NCBI GenBank assembly: GCA_050176585.1
Contig: JBFXHX010000020.1
Location: 5,799 to 69,798, forward strand
Reading direction: 5' to 3'
Length of the DNA stretch: 64,000 bases
Source: CAYYWP01 sp050176585
GTDB taxonomy: Bacteria > Desulfobacterota > Binatia > HRBIN30 > CADEER01
Under the pieces are notes generated by a model, which worked only from the letters and a program-made list of their open reading frames with translations, had not been told where the DNA came from and made no database searches. Positions 17,453-24,987 of the stretch are shown here, one piece after another (position 1 is the stretch's first letter; the number at the start of each line of letters is the position of its first letter). A program made the translations under genes and the position numbers.

Positions 17453-18130
17453 ATGACCGGCCTCGCCGCTCCGCAGAGCGCCAGCGACACGAAGGCGCGC
17501 GTCCTGCAGGCCGCCGCCCGGCTGTTCGCCGAGCGCGGCTTCCGCGGGACCACGGCGCGCGAGATCGCGGAGCGCGCCGGGGTGAACCTGGCGGCCGCGC
17601 ATTACCACTTCGGCTCCAAGGAGGCGCTGTATATCGAGGTGCTCCGCGCGCAGTTCGACGCGCTCACCAGCGAGCTCACGCGCCGCCGCGCGCGGCTTCC
17701 CGCCGGCAGCGGGATGCGCCGGCCCGCGCTCATCGCGCTGCTGCGCCGGCGCATCGCGGCGATGCTCGAACTGCTGCTCGGCCCGGCGGGGCGGTTGCAC
17801 GGCGCGTTGATGCTGCGCGAGTTGTGCGATCCGAGCGATGCGCTGCCGCACATCGTGGCGCGCTTCATCGCGCCCATGAAGCTCGAGTTGGAGGCGATCG
17901 TCGCCGCGCTCGCCCCGCACCTCGGCCCGGCCGCCATCGAGCGCTGCGTGTTCAGCATCGTCGGCCAGGTCTTCTTCTATCGCACCCACCTTCCAGTGTT
18001 GCGGCAGATGCTCGCCGGCAGGGACTTCGATGCGCCGGCGCTGCGCGCGATCGCGGCGCATATCGCCGTGTTCTCGCTCGGCGGGATGGAGCGGCTGGCG
18101 CACGAGCCGCGGCGGCGGCGGCCGCGATGA
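17453..18130 (+). CDS. TetR-family regulator (CecR/YbiH-like)
   Basis: 225 residues from ATG 17453. The N-terminal helix-turn-helix is TKARVLQAAARLFAERGFRG with 'TTAREIAERAGVNLAAAHYH' and 'FGSKEALY'. The C-terminal part (~80-215) resembles the DUF1956-type ligand domain seen in CecR, which controls the ybhGFSR pump in E. coli. The next gene starts inside the stop codon (ATGA), so this regulator is the first gene of the pump operon and probably represses it through the palindrome at its own promoter. Confidence 0.9.
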   Translation: MTGLAAPQSASDTKARVLQAAARLFAERGFRGTTAREIAERAGVNLAAAHYHFGSKEALYIEVLRAQFDALTSELTRRRARLPAGSGMRRPALIALLRRRIAAMLELLLGPAGRLHGALMLRELCDPSDALPHIVARFIAPMKLELEAIVAALAPHLGPAAIERCVFSIVGQVFFYRTHLPVLRQMLAGRDFDAPALRAIAAHIAVFSLGGMERLAHEPRRRRPR

Positions 18131-19587
18131 GGGCCATGCCGGCGGCGGCGCGCTTCGCCCTGCTCGCGTGCATGTGCGGCTGCGCGCCGGTACGCGAGCT
18201 GGTGCGGCCCGAAGGCGGCGGCGGGTGGGGGCCGGCGGCGCGCCGCGCCGCCGTGCAGGAGCTGGCGCCACAGGCGGGCGTCGTCGATCCGCTCGCGCCG
18301 ACCTCGGCACCGGCGCCGGCCGTCTACGATCTGCGCGCGGCGCTCGCGCAGGCGGCGCTGGGCAATCGCGCGCTGCAGGCGGCCTCCGCGCGGTCCGACA
18401 TCGCGCGGGCGCAGGCGCTGGAGGCGCGCGGACGGCTGCTGCCGAGCACCACGGCCGAGGGGCGCTACACGTGGTACACCGACGCGCGCAGCACCAGCGT
18501 GAACCTGCCGCCGGATATCGTGCTGCCCGGGACGCCGCTGCCGCGCGTAGTCATCAGCGACACCGACGCGGGCACGGTGAACGCGCTGCTGTTGCTGCCG
18601 CTCGACATCTCCGGTGAGCTCCGCCAGATGCTGGCGGCGGCGCAGGCCGGGTACCGGGGCGCGGAGGCGCGCCGCTGGGCCACGGCGCTCGAGCAGGATC
18701 TGGCGGTCACGCGCGCGTACTTCGAGCGCTTGGCCGCCGAGCGGCTGCGCGACGTGACGGAGCAGACGGTCGCGCTGTATCGGCGCCAGCTCCGCGACGC
18801 GGAGGATCGCTTCAACGCCGGCCGGGTCACCAAGAACGAGGTGCTCGAGGTGCAGGTCGCGGTCCGCAACGCCGAGCAGCGGAAACTGCGCGAGGACGTC
18901 GCCGTCGACCGCGCCCGGTGGGCGTTCAACGAGGCGATCGGGGTCGCCGTCGACGCGCCCACCGCGGTCGAGGACGTCCACGAGCGGCCGGTGCTGCCGC
19001 CGGTCGACGACACCCTGCGCCTCGCGCAGCAGCACAACCCGGTACTCACCGCGCTCTTCGAGCGCCATCGCCAGCTGGAAGCCGAGCGCAGCGCGCTGGA
19101 GCGCAGTCGGTTCCCGCGCTTCAACGCCGGCGGTGCCATGGACTACTCGAGCTCTGACCTGTTCACGCCGAACCAGATCGGGTCCGGTTTCGTCGGCTTT
19201 CGCTGGGATCTCGGGACCGACACGCAGCGCGAGCAGCGCCTCGCCGCCGCCGCGGCGGCGCTGGAGGAGAACCGGGCCCAGCTCGAAGCCGAGCTCCGGG
19301 CGCTCGAGCACGCGTTGCGCGCCACGCAGCGCGCCGCCGAAGAGCGCCTGGCCGCACTCGAGACGGCGCAGGTGGCGATCGGCCAAGCGGAGGAGAACCT
19401 GCGCATCCGCCAGCAGCAGTTCGGCGTGGGCCGCGCGCAGACCCGCGACGTCCTGGAGGCGCAGCGCCTGCTCGCGGAGCAGCGCGCGGTGTTGGCGACC
19501 GCGCTCTACGAGGCGCAGACGCGCCGCGCCGAGCTGCAGCAACTCATGGGCGAGCCGTTGAACGCGCTGCTCGCGGAAGGGGACTGA
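18127..19587 (+). CDS. TolC-like outer-membrane efflux lipoprotein
   Basis: 486 residues from ATG 18127. A lipobox LLAC places the lipidated Cys at residue 15 (MRAMPAAARFALLAC). The rest is a typical outer-membrane-factor repeat: two similar halves of long amphipathic helices (RYTWYTDARSTSVNLP; AEERLAALETAQVAIGQAEE; FGVGRAQTRDVLEAQ), which trimerise into a channel tunnel. It would connect the HlyD adaptor to the outside. Three bases separate its stop from the HlyD start. Confidence 0.9.
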   Translation: MRAMPAAARFALLACMCGCAPVRELVRPEGGGGWGPAARRAAVQELAPQAGVVDPLAPTSAPAPAVYDLRAALAQAALGNRALQAASARSDIARAQALEARGRLLPSTTAEGRYTWYTDARSTSVNLPPDIVLPGTPLPRVVISDTDAGTVNALLLLPLDISGELRQMLAAAQAGYRGAEARRWATALEQDLAVTRAYFERLAAERLRDVTEQTVALYRRQLRDAEDRFNAGRVTKNEVLEVQVAVRNAEQRKLREDVAVDRARWAFNEAIGVAVDAPTAVEDVHERPVLPPVDDTLRLAQQHNPVLTALFERHRQLEAERSALERSRFPRFNAGGAMDYSSSDLFTPNQIGSGFVGFRWDLGTDTQREQRLAAAAAALEENRAQLEAELRALEHALRATQRAAEERLAALETAQVAIGQAEENLRIRQQQFGVGRAQTRDVLEAQRLLAEQRAVLATALYEAQTRRAELQQLMGEPLNALLAEGD

Positions 19588-19590
19588 CCG

Positions 19591-20637
19591 GTGTCGCGCC
19601 GCTTCGCACTCGTCGGGATCGCCCTGCTCGGCGCCGCCGCCGCGGGCTACGCGCTGTGGGGACGCGGCAACCGCGCCGCGTACTTCACCGGCGTGGTGGA
19701 GGGCGAAGAGCGCGTCATCCGCAGCGAAGTGCCCGGCCGCGTCCTCGCAGTCGAGTTCCACGAAGGCGACGCCGTGCCGGCAGGCGCCGTGGTGGCGCGC
19801 CTCGACGACCGCGACATCGCGGCGACGATCGCGGCCAAGGAGCAATCGCTGAAGGTGCTCGATGCCGACATTCGCCGCCAGGAACAGCAGGTGGCGACGA
19901 TCGGCCAGACGTGGGAGCAGGACGTGCGGGCGCGGCAGGCGGATCTCCGCCAGGCGCTGGCGGCGTCCGCGCTCGCGGAGGCGACGTTCAAGCGGGAACG
20001 CGAGCTCATCGGCAGCGGCGCCAGCACCCAGCAGTTGCTCGACGAGGCGCGCGCCGCCCGCGATCAAGCGGCGAGCGGAGTGGAGCGCGCCCGGGGGCTG
20101 CTGGCCCGCACCGAAGCCGAACACGGCACCATCGACGTGGCGCGCCGCCAGCTCGACGTGCTGCGCCAGCAGCGCGCGCTCGCCGATGCCGAGCTGGCGG
20201 CGCTGCGGGTCACGCATGACAAGTACGTGGTCCGGGCGCCCGACGTGCCCACGCGTGTCGAGACGCAGTTCCTGTGGCCGGGCGAGCTGGCGCAGCCCGG
20301 TACGCCGATCATGGCGCTGCTCGATCCCACCGATCAGTACGTGCAGATCTACGTGCCCGTCGCCGATCTCGACCGCGTCCGGGTGGGTCAGCGCGTCGCA
20401 ATCGAGCTCGATAGCGAACCCGGCCGGCGGGTGCCGGGTGAGATCAGCTTCATCGCCGATCGAGCAAACTTCACGCCCGAGAAGATCGAGACCCGCGATG
20501 ACCGCGTCGGGCAGGTCTATCGCGCCAAGGTGCGCATCCTGCGGGATGTCGAGCGGTTTCGCCCCGGCACCGAGGGCAACGTCTACCTCGAGCAGGGCCC
20601 GGCGGCGACGCCGGCGGCGTCGCCCGCTGCGGCATGA
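19591..20637 (+). CDS. HlyD-family membrane-fusion protein (YbhG-like)
   Basis: 348 residues from GTG 19591. One N-terminal membrane anchor (RFALVGIALLGAAAAGYALW), then a biotinyl-lipoyl half (GVVEGEERVIRSEVPGRVLA), a long coiled-coil hairpin (~75-205, rich in Arg/Gln/Ala/Glu), and the lipoyl/beta-barrel return (KYVVRAPDVPTRVETQFLWP). It bridges the ABC permeases to the outer-membrane channel. The stop overlaps the ATPase start (ATGA). Confidence 0.92.
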   Translation: MSRRFALVGIALLGAAAAGYALWGRGNRAAYFTGVVEGEERVIRSEVPGRVLAVEFHEGDAVPAGAVVARLDDRDIAATIAAKEQSLKVLDADIRRQEQQVATIGQTWEQDVRARQADLRQALAASALAEATFKRERELIGSGASTQQLLDEARAARDQAASGVERARGLLARTEAEHGTIDVARRQLDVLRQQRALADAELAALRVTHDKYVVRAPDVPTRVETQFLWPGELAQPGTPIMALLDPTDQYVQIYVPVADLDRVRVGQRVAIELDSEPGRRVPGEISFIADRANFTPEKIETRDDRVGQVYRAKVRILRDVERFRPGTEGNVYLEQGPAATPAASPAAA

Positions 20638-21566
20638 CCCACCCCGCGCTGGCCGTCCGCGGTTTGCGCAAGCGCTTCGGCGACCGCGTGGCGCTCGACG
20701 GCGTCGATCTCGAGCTCTCCGGTCCTCAACTGGTCGGCGTCGTGGGCCCCGACGGCGCTGGCAAGACCACGCTGTTGCGCGCCATCGCCGGTCTGCTCGA
20801 GATCGAGGCGGACTCGGCCCACGTCCTCGGCGTCGACCTCACCGGCGATGTGCGCGAGCTCAAGGCCCGGATCGGCTACGTTCCCCAGGTCTTCAGTCTG
20901 CCGCGCGACCTCTCGGTGATCGAGAATCTGCGCTTCGCCGCCCGCCTGCATCGACTCGACGCCGACGTGTTTCGCCTCCGCGCCGAATCGCTGCTCGCCC
21001 GCACCGGCTTGGCGCCGTTTACCGGCCGTATGGCCGGCGCGCTGTCGGGCGGCATGAAGCAGAAGCTCGCGATCAGTTGCGCACTGCTGTCCGAGCCGGT
21101 GCTCTTGCTGCTCGACGAGGCGACCGCCGGCGTGGATGTCATCGCGCGCGACGAGATCGGCTCGATGCTGCGCGAGCGCCGCCGCACCACGCTGATCCTC
21201 ATCAGCACCAGCTACCGCGAGGAGGTGGAGACCTGCGACCGCCTCGTCTATCTCGACGCCGGCCGTCTCGTCGCTACCGGCACGCCGGCCGAGCTGAGGC
21301 GGCGCGTCGCGGTCGAGTTCTACCGCGCCTGGGGCGACGACCCGCGCGCGATCGCCGACGCCGCGCGCGCGTTGCCCTACGTCGAAGACGCGCGCGCGAT
21401 AAACGGCTACGCGCGCGTCGAGGTGCCGCGCGCGCGCACGCCCGGCGAGCCCCGGGTGCTAGCCGACCTCGCCGCGCTCCCGGTGCGCGTCCACCTGACC
21501 GAGCCCCTCGCATTGGACGCGGAGACGATGCTGCTCGCGCTGGCGCGCGGCGAGGTCGCCCGATGA
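20634..21566 (+). CDS. ABC transporter ATPase 1 (YbhF N-half-like)
   Basis: 310 residues. Walker A is GPDGAGKTT, the signature LSGGMKQKLAI, Walker B VLLLLDEATAGVD (Ala instead of the usual Pro after the catalytic Glu), and the H-loop position is occupied by 'STSYREEVE' without a His. In YbhF/YhiH-type pumps two ATPase domains are fused; here they are separate overlapping genes. It energises the two ABC-2 permeases downstream. Whether this subunit hydrolyses ATP without the switch His is uncertain. Confidence 0.9.
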   Translation: MTHPALAVRGLRKRFGDRVALDGVDLELSGPQLVGVVGPDGAGKTTLLRAIAGLLEIEADSAHVLGVDLTGDVRELKARIGYVPQVFSLPRDLSVIENLRFAARLHRLDADVFRLRAESLLARTGLAPFTGRMAGALSGGMKQKLAISCALLSEPVLLLLDEATAGVDVIARDEIGSMLRERRRTTLILISTSYREEVETCDRLVYLDAGRLVATGTPAELRRRVAVEFYRAWGDDPRAIADAARALPYVEDARAINGYARVEVPRARTPGEPRVLADLAALPVRVHLTEPLALDAETMLLALARGEVAR

Positions 21567-22495
21567 GCGCGCCGATCATCGTCGCGCGCGGGCTCACCAA
21601 ACGCTTCGGCGACTTCGTCGCCGTCGACCACCTCGATCTCGAGATCGCGCCCGGCACCATCTTCGCCTTCCTGGGCGCGAACGGCTCGGGCAAGAGCACC
21701 ACGATCCGGATGCTGATCGGGCTGCTGGTGCCCACCGCCGGGTCGATCGTGCTCGACGGCGTGGACGTCATCCGCACGCCGCGCCGGGTGCGCGACCGCA
21801 TCGGGTACATGGGGCAGAAGGTGAGTCTGTATCAGGGGCTCACCGTGCGCGAGAACGTCGAGTTCTACGCCGGCCTGCTCGGGATCGAGGACGCGGATCT
21901 GGAGCGCCGCTGGGGGACGCTGCGCGAGCGCTTCGCGCTCGCCGAGCACGAAGCCGAGCGCACCGAGAGCCTGCCGGCGGGCGTGCGCCAGCGCGCCGGA
22001 CTGGCCGTCGCCATCTTGCACCATCCCCGGGTGCTGTTTCTGGACGAGCCGACCGCGGGGGTCGACGCGCAGAACCGGGCGCGATTCTGGGAGCTGATCC
22101 GCGAAGCGGCCGGTGCCGGCGTCACCGTCTTCGTCACTACGCATTTCCTGGAAGAGGTCGACTACTGCGACCGCGCGTGCGTGATCCACGCCGGCAAGCT
22201 GATCGCCGACGCGCCGCCAGAAGGACTGCGCCGGCGGTACTCCGAGGGATACCGGATCCGCGTCGAGTGCCCGCCGGCCGCGCTCGCTCCCGCCGAGAGC
22301 GCGCTGCGTGCTGCGGGGTTCACTTGGCGCGCGACGGCCGATGCGGTCGAGCTCTCGATGCCCAGCTTGACGCCGGCCGCGCTCGCCGCGCTGGCGCGCG
22401 CGCTCGCTGCGCACGGCGCGCCGGCGGTGCGGATCCGACAGCCCGCGATGCCCGACATCTTCCGCCGCCTGTTGGCGGCCGAGCAGCCGCAATGA
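21563..22495 (+). CDS. ABC transporter ATPase 2 (YbhF C-half-like)
   Basis: 310 residues from ATG 21563, overlapping the previous stop. Walker A GANGSGKST, Q-loop 'YMGQKVSLYQGLTVRENVEF', Walker B VLFLDEPTAGVD and H-loop 'VTTHFLEEVDYCD' are intact. The signature motif is degenerate: LPAGVRQRAGL instead of LSGGQ. Degenerate LPxG signatures are usual in the second ATPase domain of this pump family. It therefore probably pairs with ATPase 1 to give one full and one degenerate site. Confidence 0.92.
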   Translation: MSAPIIVARGLTKRFGDFVAVDHLDLEIAPGTIFAFLGANGSGKSTTIRMLIGLLVPTAGSIVLDGVDVIRTPRRVRDRIGYMGQKVSLYQGLTVRENVEFYAGLLGIEDADLERRWGTLRERFALAEHEAERTESLPAGVRQRAGLAVAILHHPRVLFLDEPTAGVDAQNRARFWELIREAAGAGVTVFVTTHFLEEVDYCDRACVIHAGKLIADAPPEGLRRRYSEGYRIRVECPPAALAPAESALRAAGFTWRATADAVELSMPSLTPAALAALARALAAHGAPAVRIRQPAMPDIFRRLLAAEQPQ

Positions 22496-23622
22496 GCTGG
22501 CGGCGCCTCCGCACGCTCATGCGCCGCGAGGCCCGGGCGACGCTGCGCGACCCGTTCATGCTCGCCGCGCTGATCGCGGTGCCGTTGCTCGCCCAGCTCG
22601 CCTTCGGCTTCGTGATGTCGGCCGAGGTCCACGATTTGCGCCTCGGCGTGCTCGATCAGTCGCAGAGCGCAGCCAGCCGCCGTTTGCTCGCGGACATCGG
22701 AGCGGGGGGCCACTTCGCGATCGAGCTGCTGCCGGACCGCACCGCGATCGAGCGCGGGTTTCGCAGCGGCCGCCTGGGTGCCGCGCTCATCATCCCACCC
22801 ACCTTCGCGCGCCGCCTCGGGGAAGCGCCGGGCGCCGCGGCCGCCGACGTGCAGGTACTGTACGACGCGAGCGAGACCGTGCTGGCGGGCAACGCCGAGG
22901 CGTTCCTGCGCACCTTGATCGCGGCCAGCGCGTCGGCGCAGGCGGAGCAGCGCGGCGGCGTGCCGCCCGGGCAAAGCTCGCCAGGCATTCGCGTGCTGGT
23001 GGATGCGCTGTACAACCCCGAGCTCGACGGCACCCCGTACATGGTCGCCGGCACGTTCGGGTTCGTCCTCACCTTCCTCACCACGCTGCTCACCGCCGTA
23101 TCGATCATCAACGAACGCATCGCCGGCACGTTCGAGCAGCTCCAGGTGACGCCGGCGACCTCGCTCGAGATCTTTCTCGGCAAGGTGTTGCCGCTCGGCG
23201 CCGTGTTCGCGGTGGACGTGATGCTCATGGTGCTGATGGCGGGCGCGCTGCTCGGGGTGTGGCCGCGGGGCAGCGCGCTATTCTTCATCGGCGTGTCCGC
23301 CTTCTACGTGTTGCTCTCCCTCGCCGTCGGCCTGTTCATCTCCGCGACCTCCAAGACCGCCGGTGAAGCGGTGCAGAAGACGGTGCTGACCAGCATCCCG
23401 CTCGTGCAACTGAGCGGGTTCGCCTTTCCGTTGCGCAACATGCCGCTGCCGGTGCAGTGGATCGCGGAGATCTTCCCAGCCACGCACTACATCCGCGTGG
23501 CGCGCGCCATCTACCTGCGCGGCGAAGGGCCGCTCGACCTCTTGCCCGAGCTCGGCCTGCTCGCGCTGTTCGGCCTCCTGCTGCTGCGCTTGTGCTTGCG
23601 CGGCATCGAGGCGCGCGCATGA
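22492..23622 (+). CDS. ABC-2 type permease 1 (YbhS-like)
   Basis: 376 residues from ATG 22492 (ATGA overlap). One N-terminal membrane helix (FMLAALIAVPLLAQLAFGFV), a large periplasmic loop (~45-180), then five membrane helices in the ABC2_membrane pattern, with 'SIINERIAGTFEQLQVTPAT' and a final 'VQWIAEIFPATHYIRVARAI'. It forms half of the transmembrane pathway for a hydrophobic drug or toxic metabolite. Confidence 0.92.
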   Translation: MSWRRLRTLMRREARATLRDPFMLAALIAVPLLAQLAFGFVMSAEVHDLRLGVLDQSQSAASRRLLADIGAGGHFAIELLPDRTAIERGFRSGRLGAALIIPPTFARRLGEAPGAAAADVQVLYDASETVLAGNAEAFLRTLIAASASAQAEQRGGVPPGQSSPGIRVLVDALYNPELDGTPYMVAGTFGFVLTFLTTLLTAVSIINERIAGTFEQLQVTPATSLEIFLGKVLPLGAVFAVDVMLMVLMAGALLGVWPRGSALFFIGVSAFYVLLSLAVGLFISATSKTAGEAVQKTVLTSIPLVQLSGFAFPLRNMPLPVQWIAEIFPATHYIRVARAIYLRGEGPLDLLPELGLLALFGLLLLRLCLRGIEARA

Positions 23623-24788
23623 TCCGGCGCGCCGCAGCAGAGGCGCCCGCGCGCGCCGTCGAGCGGCGATTTGCGCGGCTGCCGCGCTTCTGGGCCAATG
23701 TGTTGGCCGTCGCCTACAAGGAAGCGAGCGTGCTCCGGCACGACCCGGCCTTCATCGCGGCGGTCCTCGTGCAACCGGTGGCGCTGGTGCTCCTATTCGG
23801 GGTAGCGCTGTCGAACGAGCCGGCCAACGTGCCGTGGGTGGTGCTCGACCAGAGCCAGACCGCGCTGTCGCGCCGTTTTGTCCAAGCGGTACAGGCCACG
23901 GGCTACTTCCGCCCACCCGTGCGCGTCCACAGCTACGACGAGGGCCTGCGCCGGCTGCAGCGCGGCGAGGCGGTCGCCTTCGTGGTCGTGCCGCGCGATT
24001 TCCGCCGCAGCGTGGAGCGCGCCCAGCCGACGGTGCAGGTGCTGCTGGACGGCACCGATCCGCTCACCGCGGCGCGCGTCGGCGGCATCATCTCGCAAGT
24101 CGGCGCGGCCTTCGACCCCGGGCGGGAAGACGTGCGTCCCCCCGCGCGCGTGGAGGCGCGGCAGCGCTTTCGCTTCAATCCCACGCTGAAGGACAGCGAT
24201 TTCTTCCTGTCGGTGGTCGCCGGATTTCTCCTCACCAACTTGTGCCTGTCGGCCGCCAGTCTGGGCATCGTCGGCGAGCGCGAGAGCGGGACCTACGAGT
24301 ACGTCCTGTCCTTGCCGACCACGCCGCTGGAGATCGTCCTCGGCAAGATGCTGCCCTACGTGGGCGTGAGCTATGCCCTGCTGCTGCTCGCGATCGGCAT
24401 GGTGGGCTTCTTCTTCGACCTCTGGCCGCGCGGGAGTTGGCTCGCGTTGTTCACCGCCACGCTGCCGTTCACGCTGGCTTCGCTGGGCATCGGCGTGTTC
24501 GTGTCGACGCTGGCCGCGAGCTCGGCGCAAGCGGTGTTCATCTCAGTGTTCTTCATGCTGCCGTCGTTCGTGCTCTCCGGCGCCATCTTCCCTCATCAAC
24601 TCATGCCGCCCGGCGTGCGCGAGGTGGCGTACCTGATGCCGCTGCACTGGTATCAGCTCGCGCTGCGCCGCGTCGTCGTCGCCGGTGCCGGCCTCGGCGA
24701 CATCGCGGTCGCCATCGCCGCGCTCTGGGCGCTCTTCGCCGGGCTGCTGCTGCTCATCCGCTGGCGGATGCGGCCGCGCTTGGCGTGA
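23619..24788 (+). CDS. ABC-2 type permease 2 (YbhR-like)
   Basis: 389 residues from ATG 23619 (ATGA overlap). Same architecture as permease 1: first helix 'FIAAVLVQPVALVLLFGVAL', periplasmic loop with 'VLDQSQTALSRRFVQAVQ', then 'FFLSVVAGFLLTNLCLSAAS', 'GERESGTYEYVLSLPTTPLE' and the terminal 'YLMPLHWYQLALRRVVV'. It completes the pump, the last of seven genes under the TetR promoter. Confidence 0.92.
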   Translation: MIRRAAAEAPARAVERRFARLPRFWANVLAVAYKEASVLRHDPAFIAAVLVQPVALVLLFGVALSNEPANVPWVVLDQSQTALSRRFVQAVQATGYFRPPVRVHSYDEGLRRLQRGEAVAFVVVPRDFRRSVERAQPTVQVLLDGTDPLTAARVGGIISQVGAAFDPGREDVRPPARVEARQRFRFNPTLKDSDFFLSVVAGFLLTNLCLSAASLGIVGERESGTYEYVLSLPTTPLEIVLGKMLPYVGVSYALLLLAIGMVGFFFDLWPRGSWLALFTATLPFTLASLGIGVFVSTLAASSAQAVFISVFFMLPSFVLSGAIFPHQLMPPGVREVAYLMPLHWYQLALRRVVVAGAGLGDIAVAIAALWALFAGLLLLIRWRMRPRLA

Positions 24789-24808
24789 ATGTGTGACGGG
24801 CCTGTAAC

Positions 24809-24951
24809 GCTGCCAGGCTATTAGGCTGTTCGCCGTTGCGCATCATCGCCCGTGTCACAGCGGACCGATGGCGATACGGCAGTGTCCAGCGATGCTGCGC
24901 CGCGGTGGGGTGCGCGAGCAGCTGACCGCTAACAGCCTGACAGCGCAACAG
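24809..24951. repeat. Imperfect inverted repeat / dispersed intergenic element
   Basis: Between the convergent permease and molybdoenzyme genes, GCTGCCAGGCTATTAGG (24809-24825) is an imperfect inverse of GCTAACAGCCTGACAGC (24928-24944), with about 14 of 17 bases matching. A related sequence, CTAAAGCTCACAGCGCAATAG, occurs at 44819-44839, again between convergent genes; the copy here is CTAACAGCCTGACAGCGCAACAG (24929-24951). This may be a short dispersed repeat or a long-range hairpin ending both transcripts. Confidence 0.45.
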
Positions 24952-24987
24952 GGGGTGGTGGCGCGCAGCGCGCCACCCCGGGTGATG

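Noticed and set aside
17977..20217. A 746-codon minus-strand open frame opposite the efflux operon
   Set aside because: Shadow of the TetR, TolC and HlyD genes, which have family motifs, lipobox and overlapping stop/start junctions on the plus strand.
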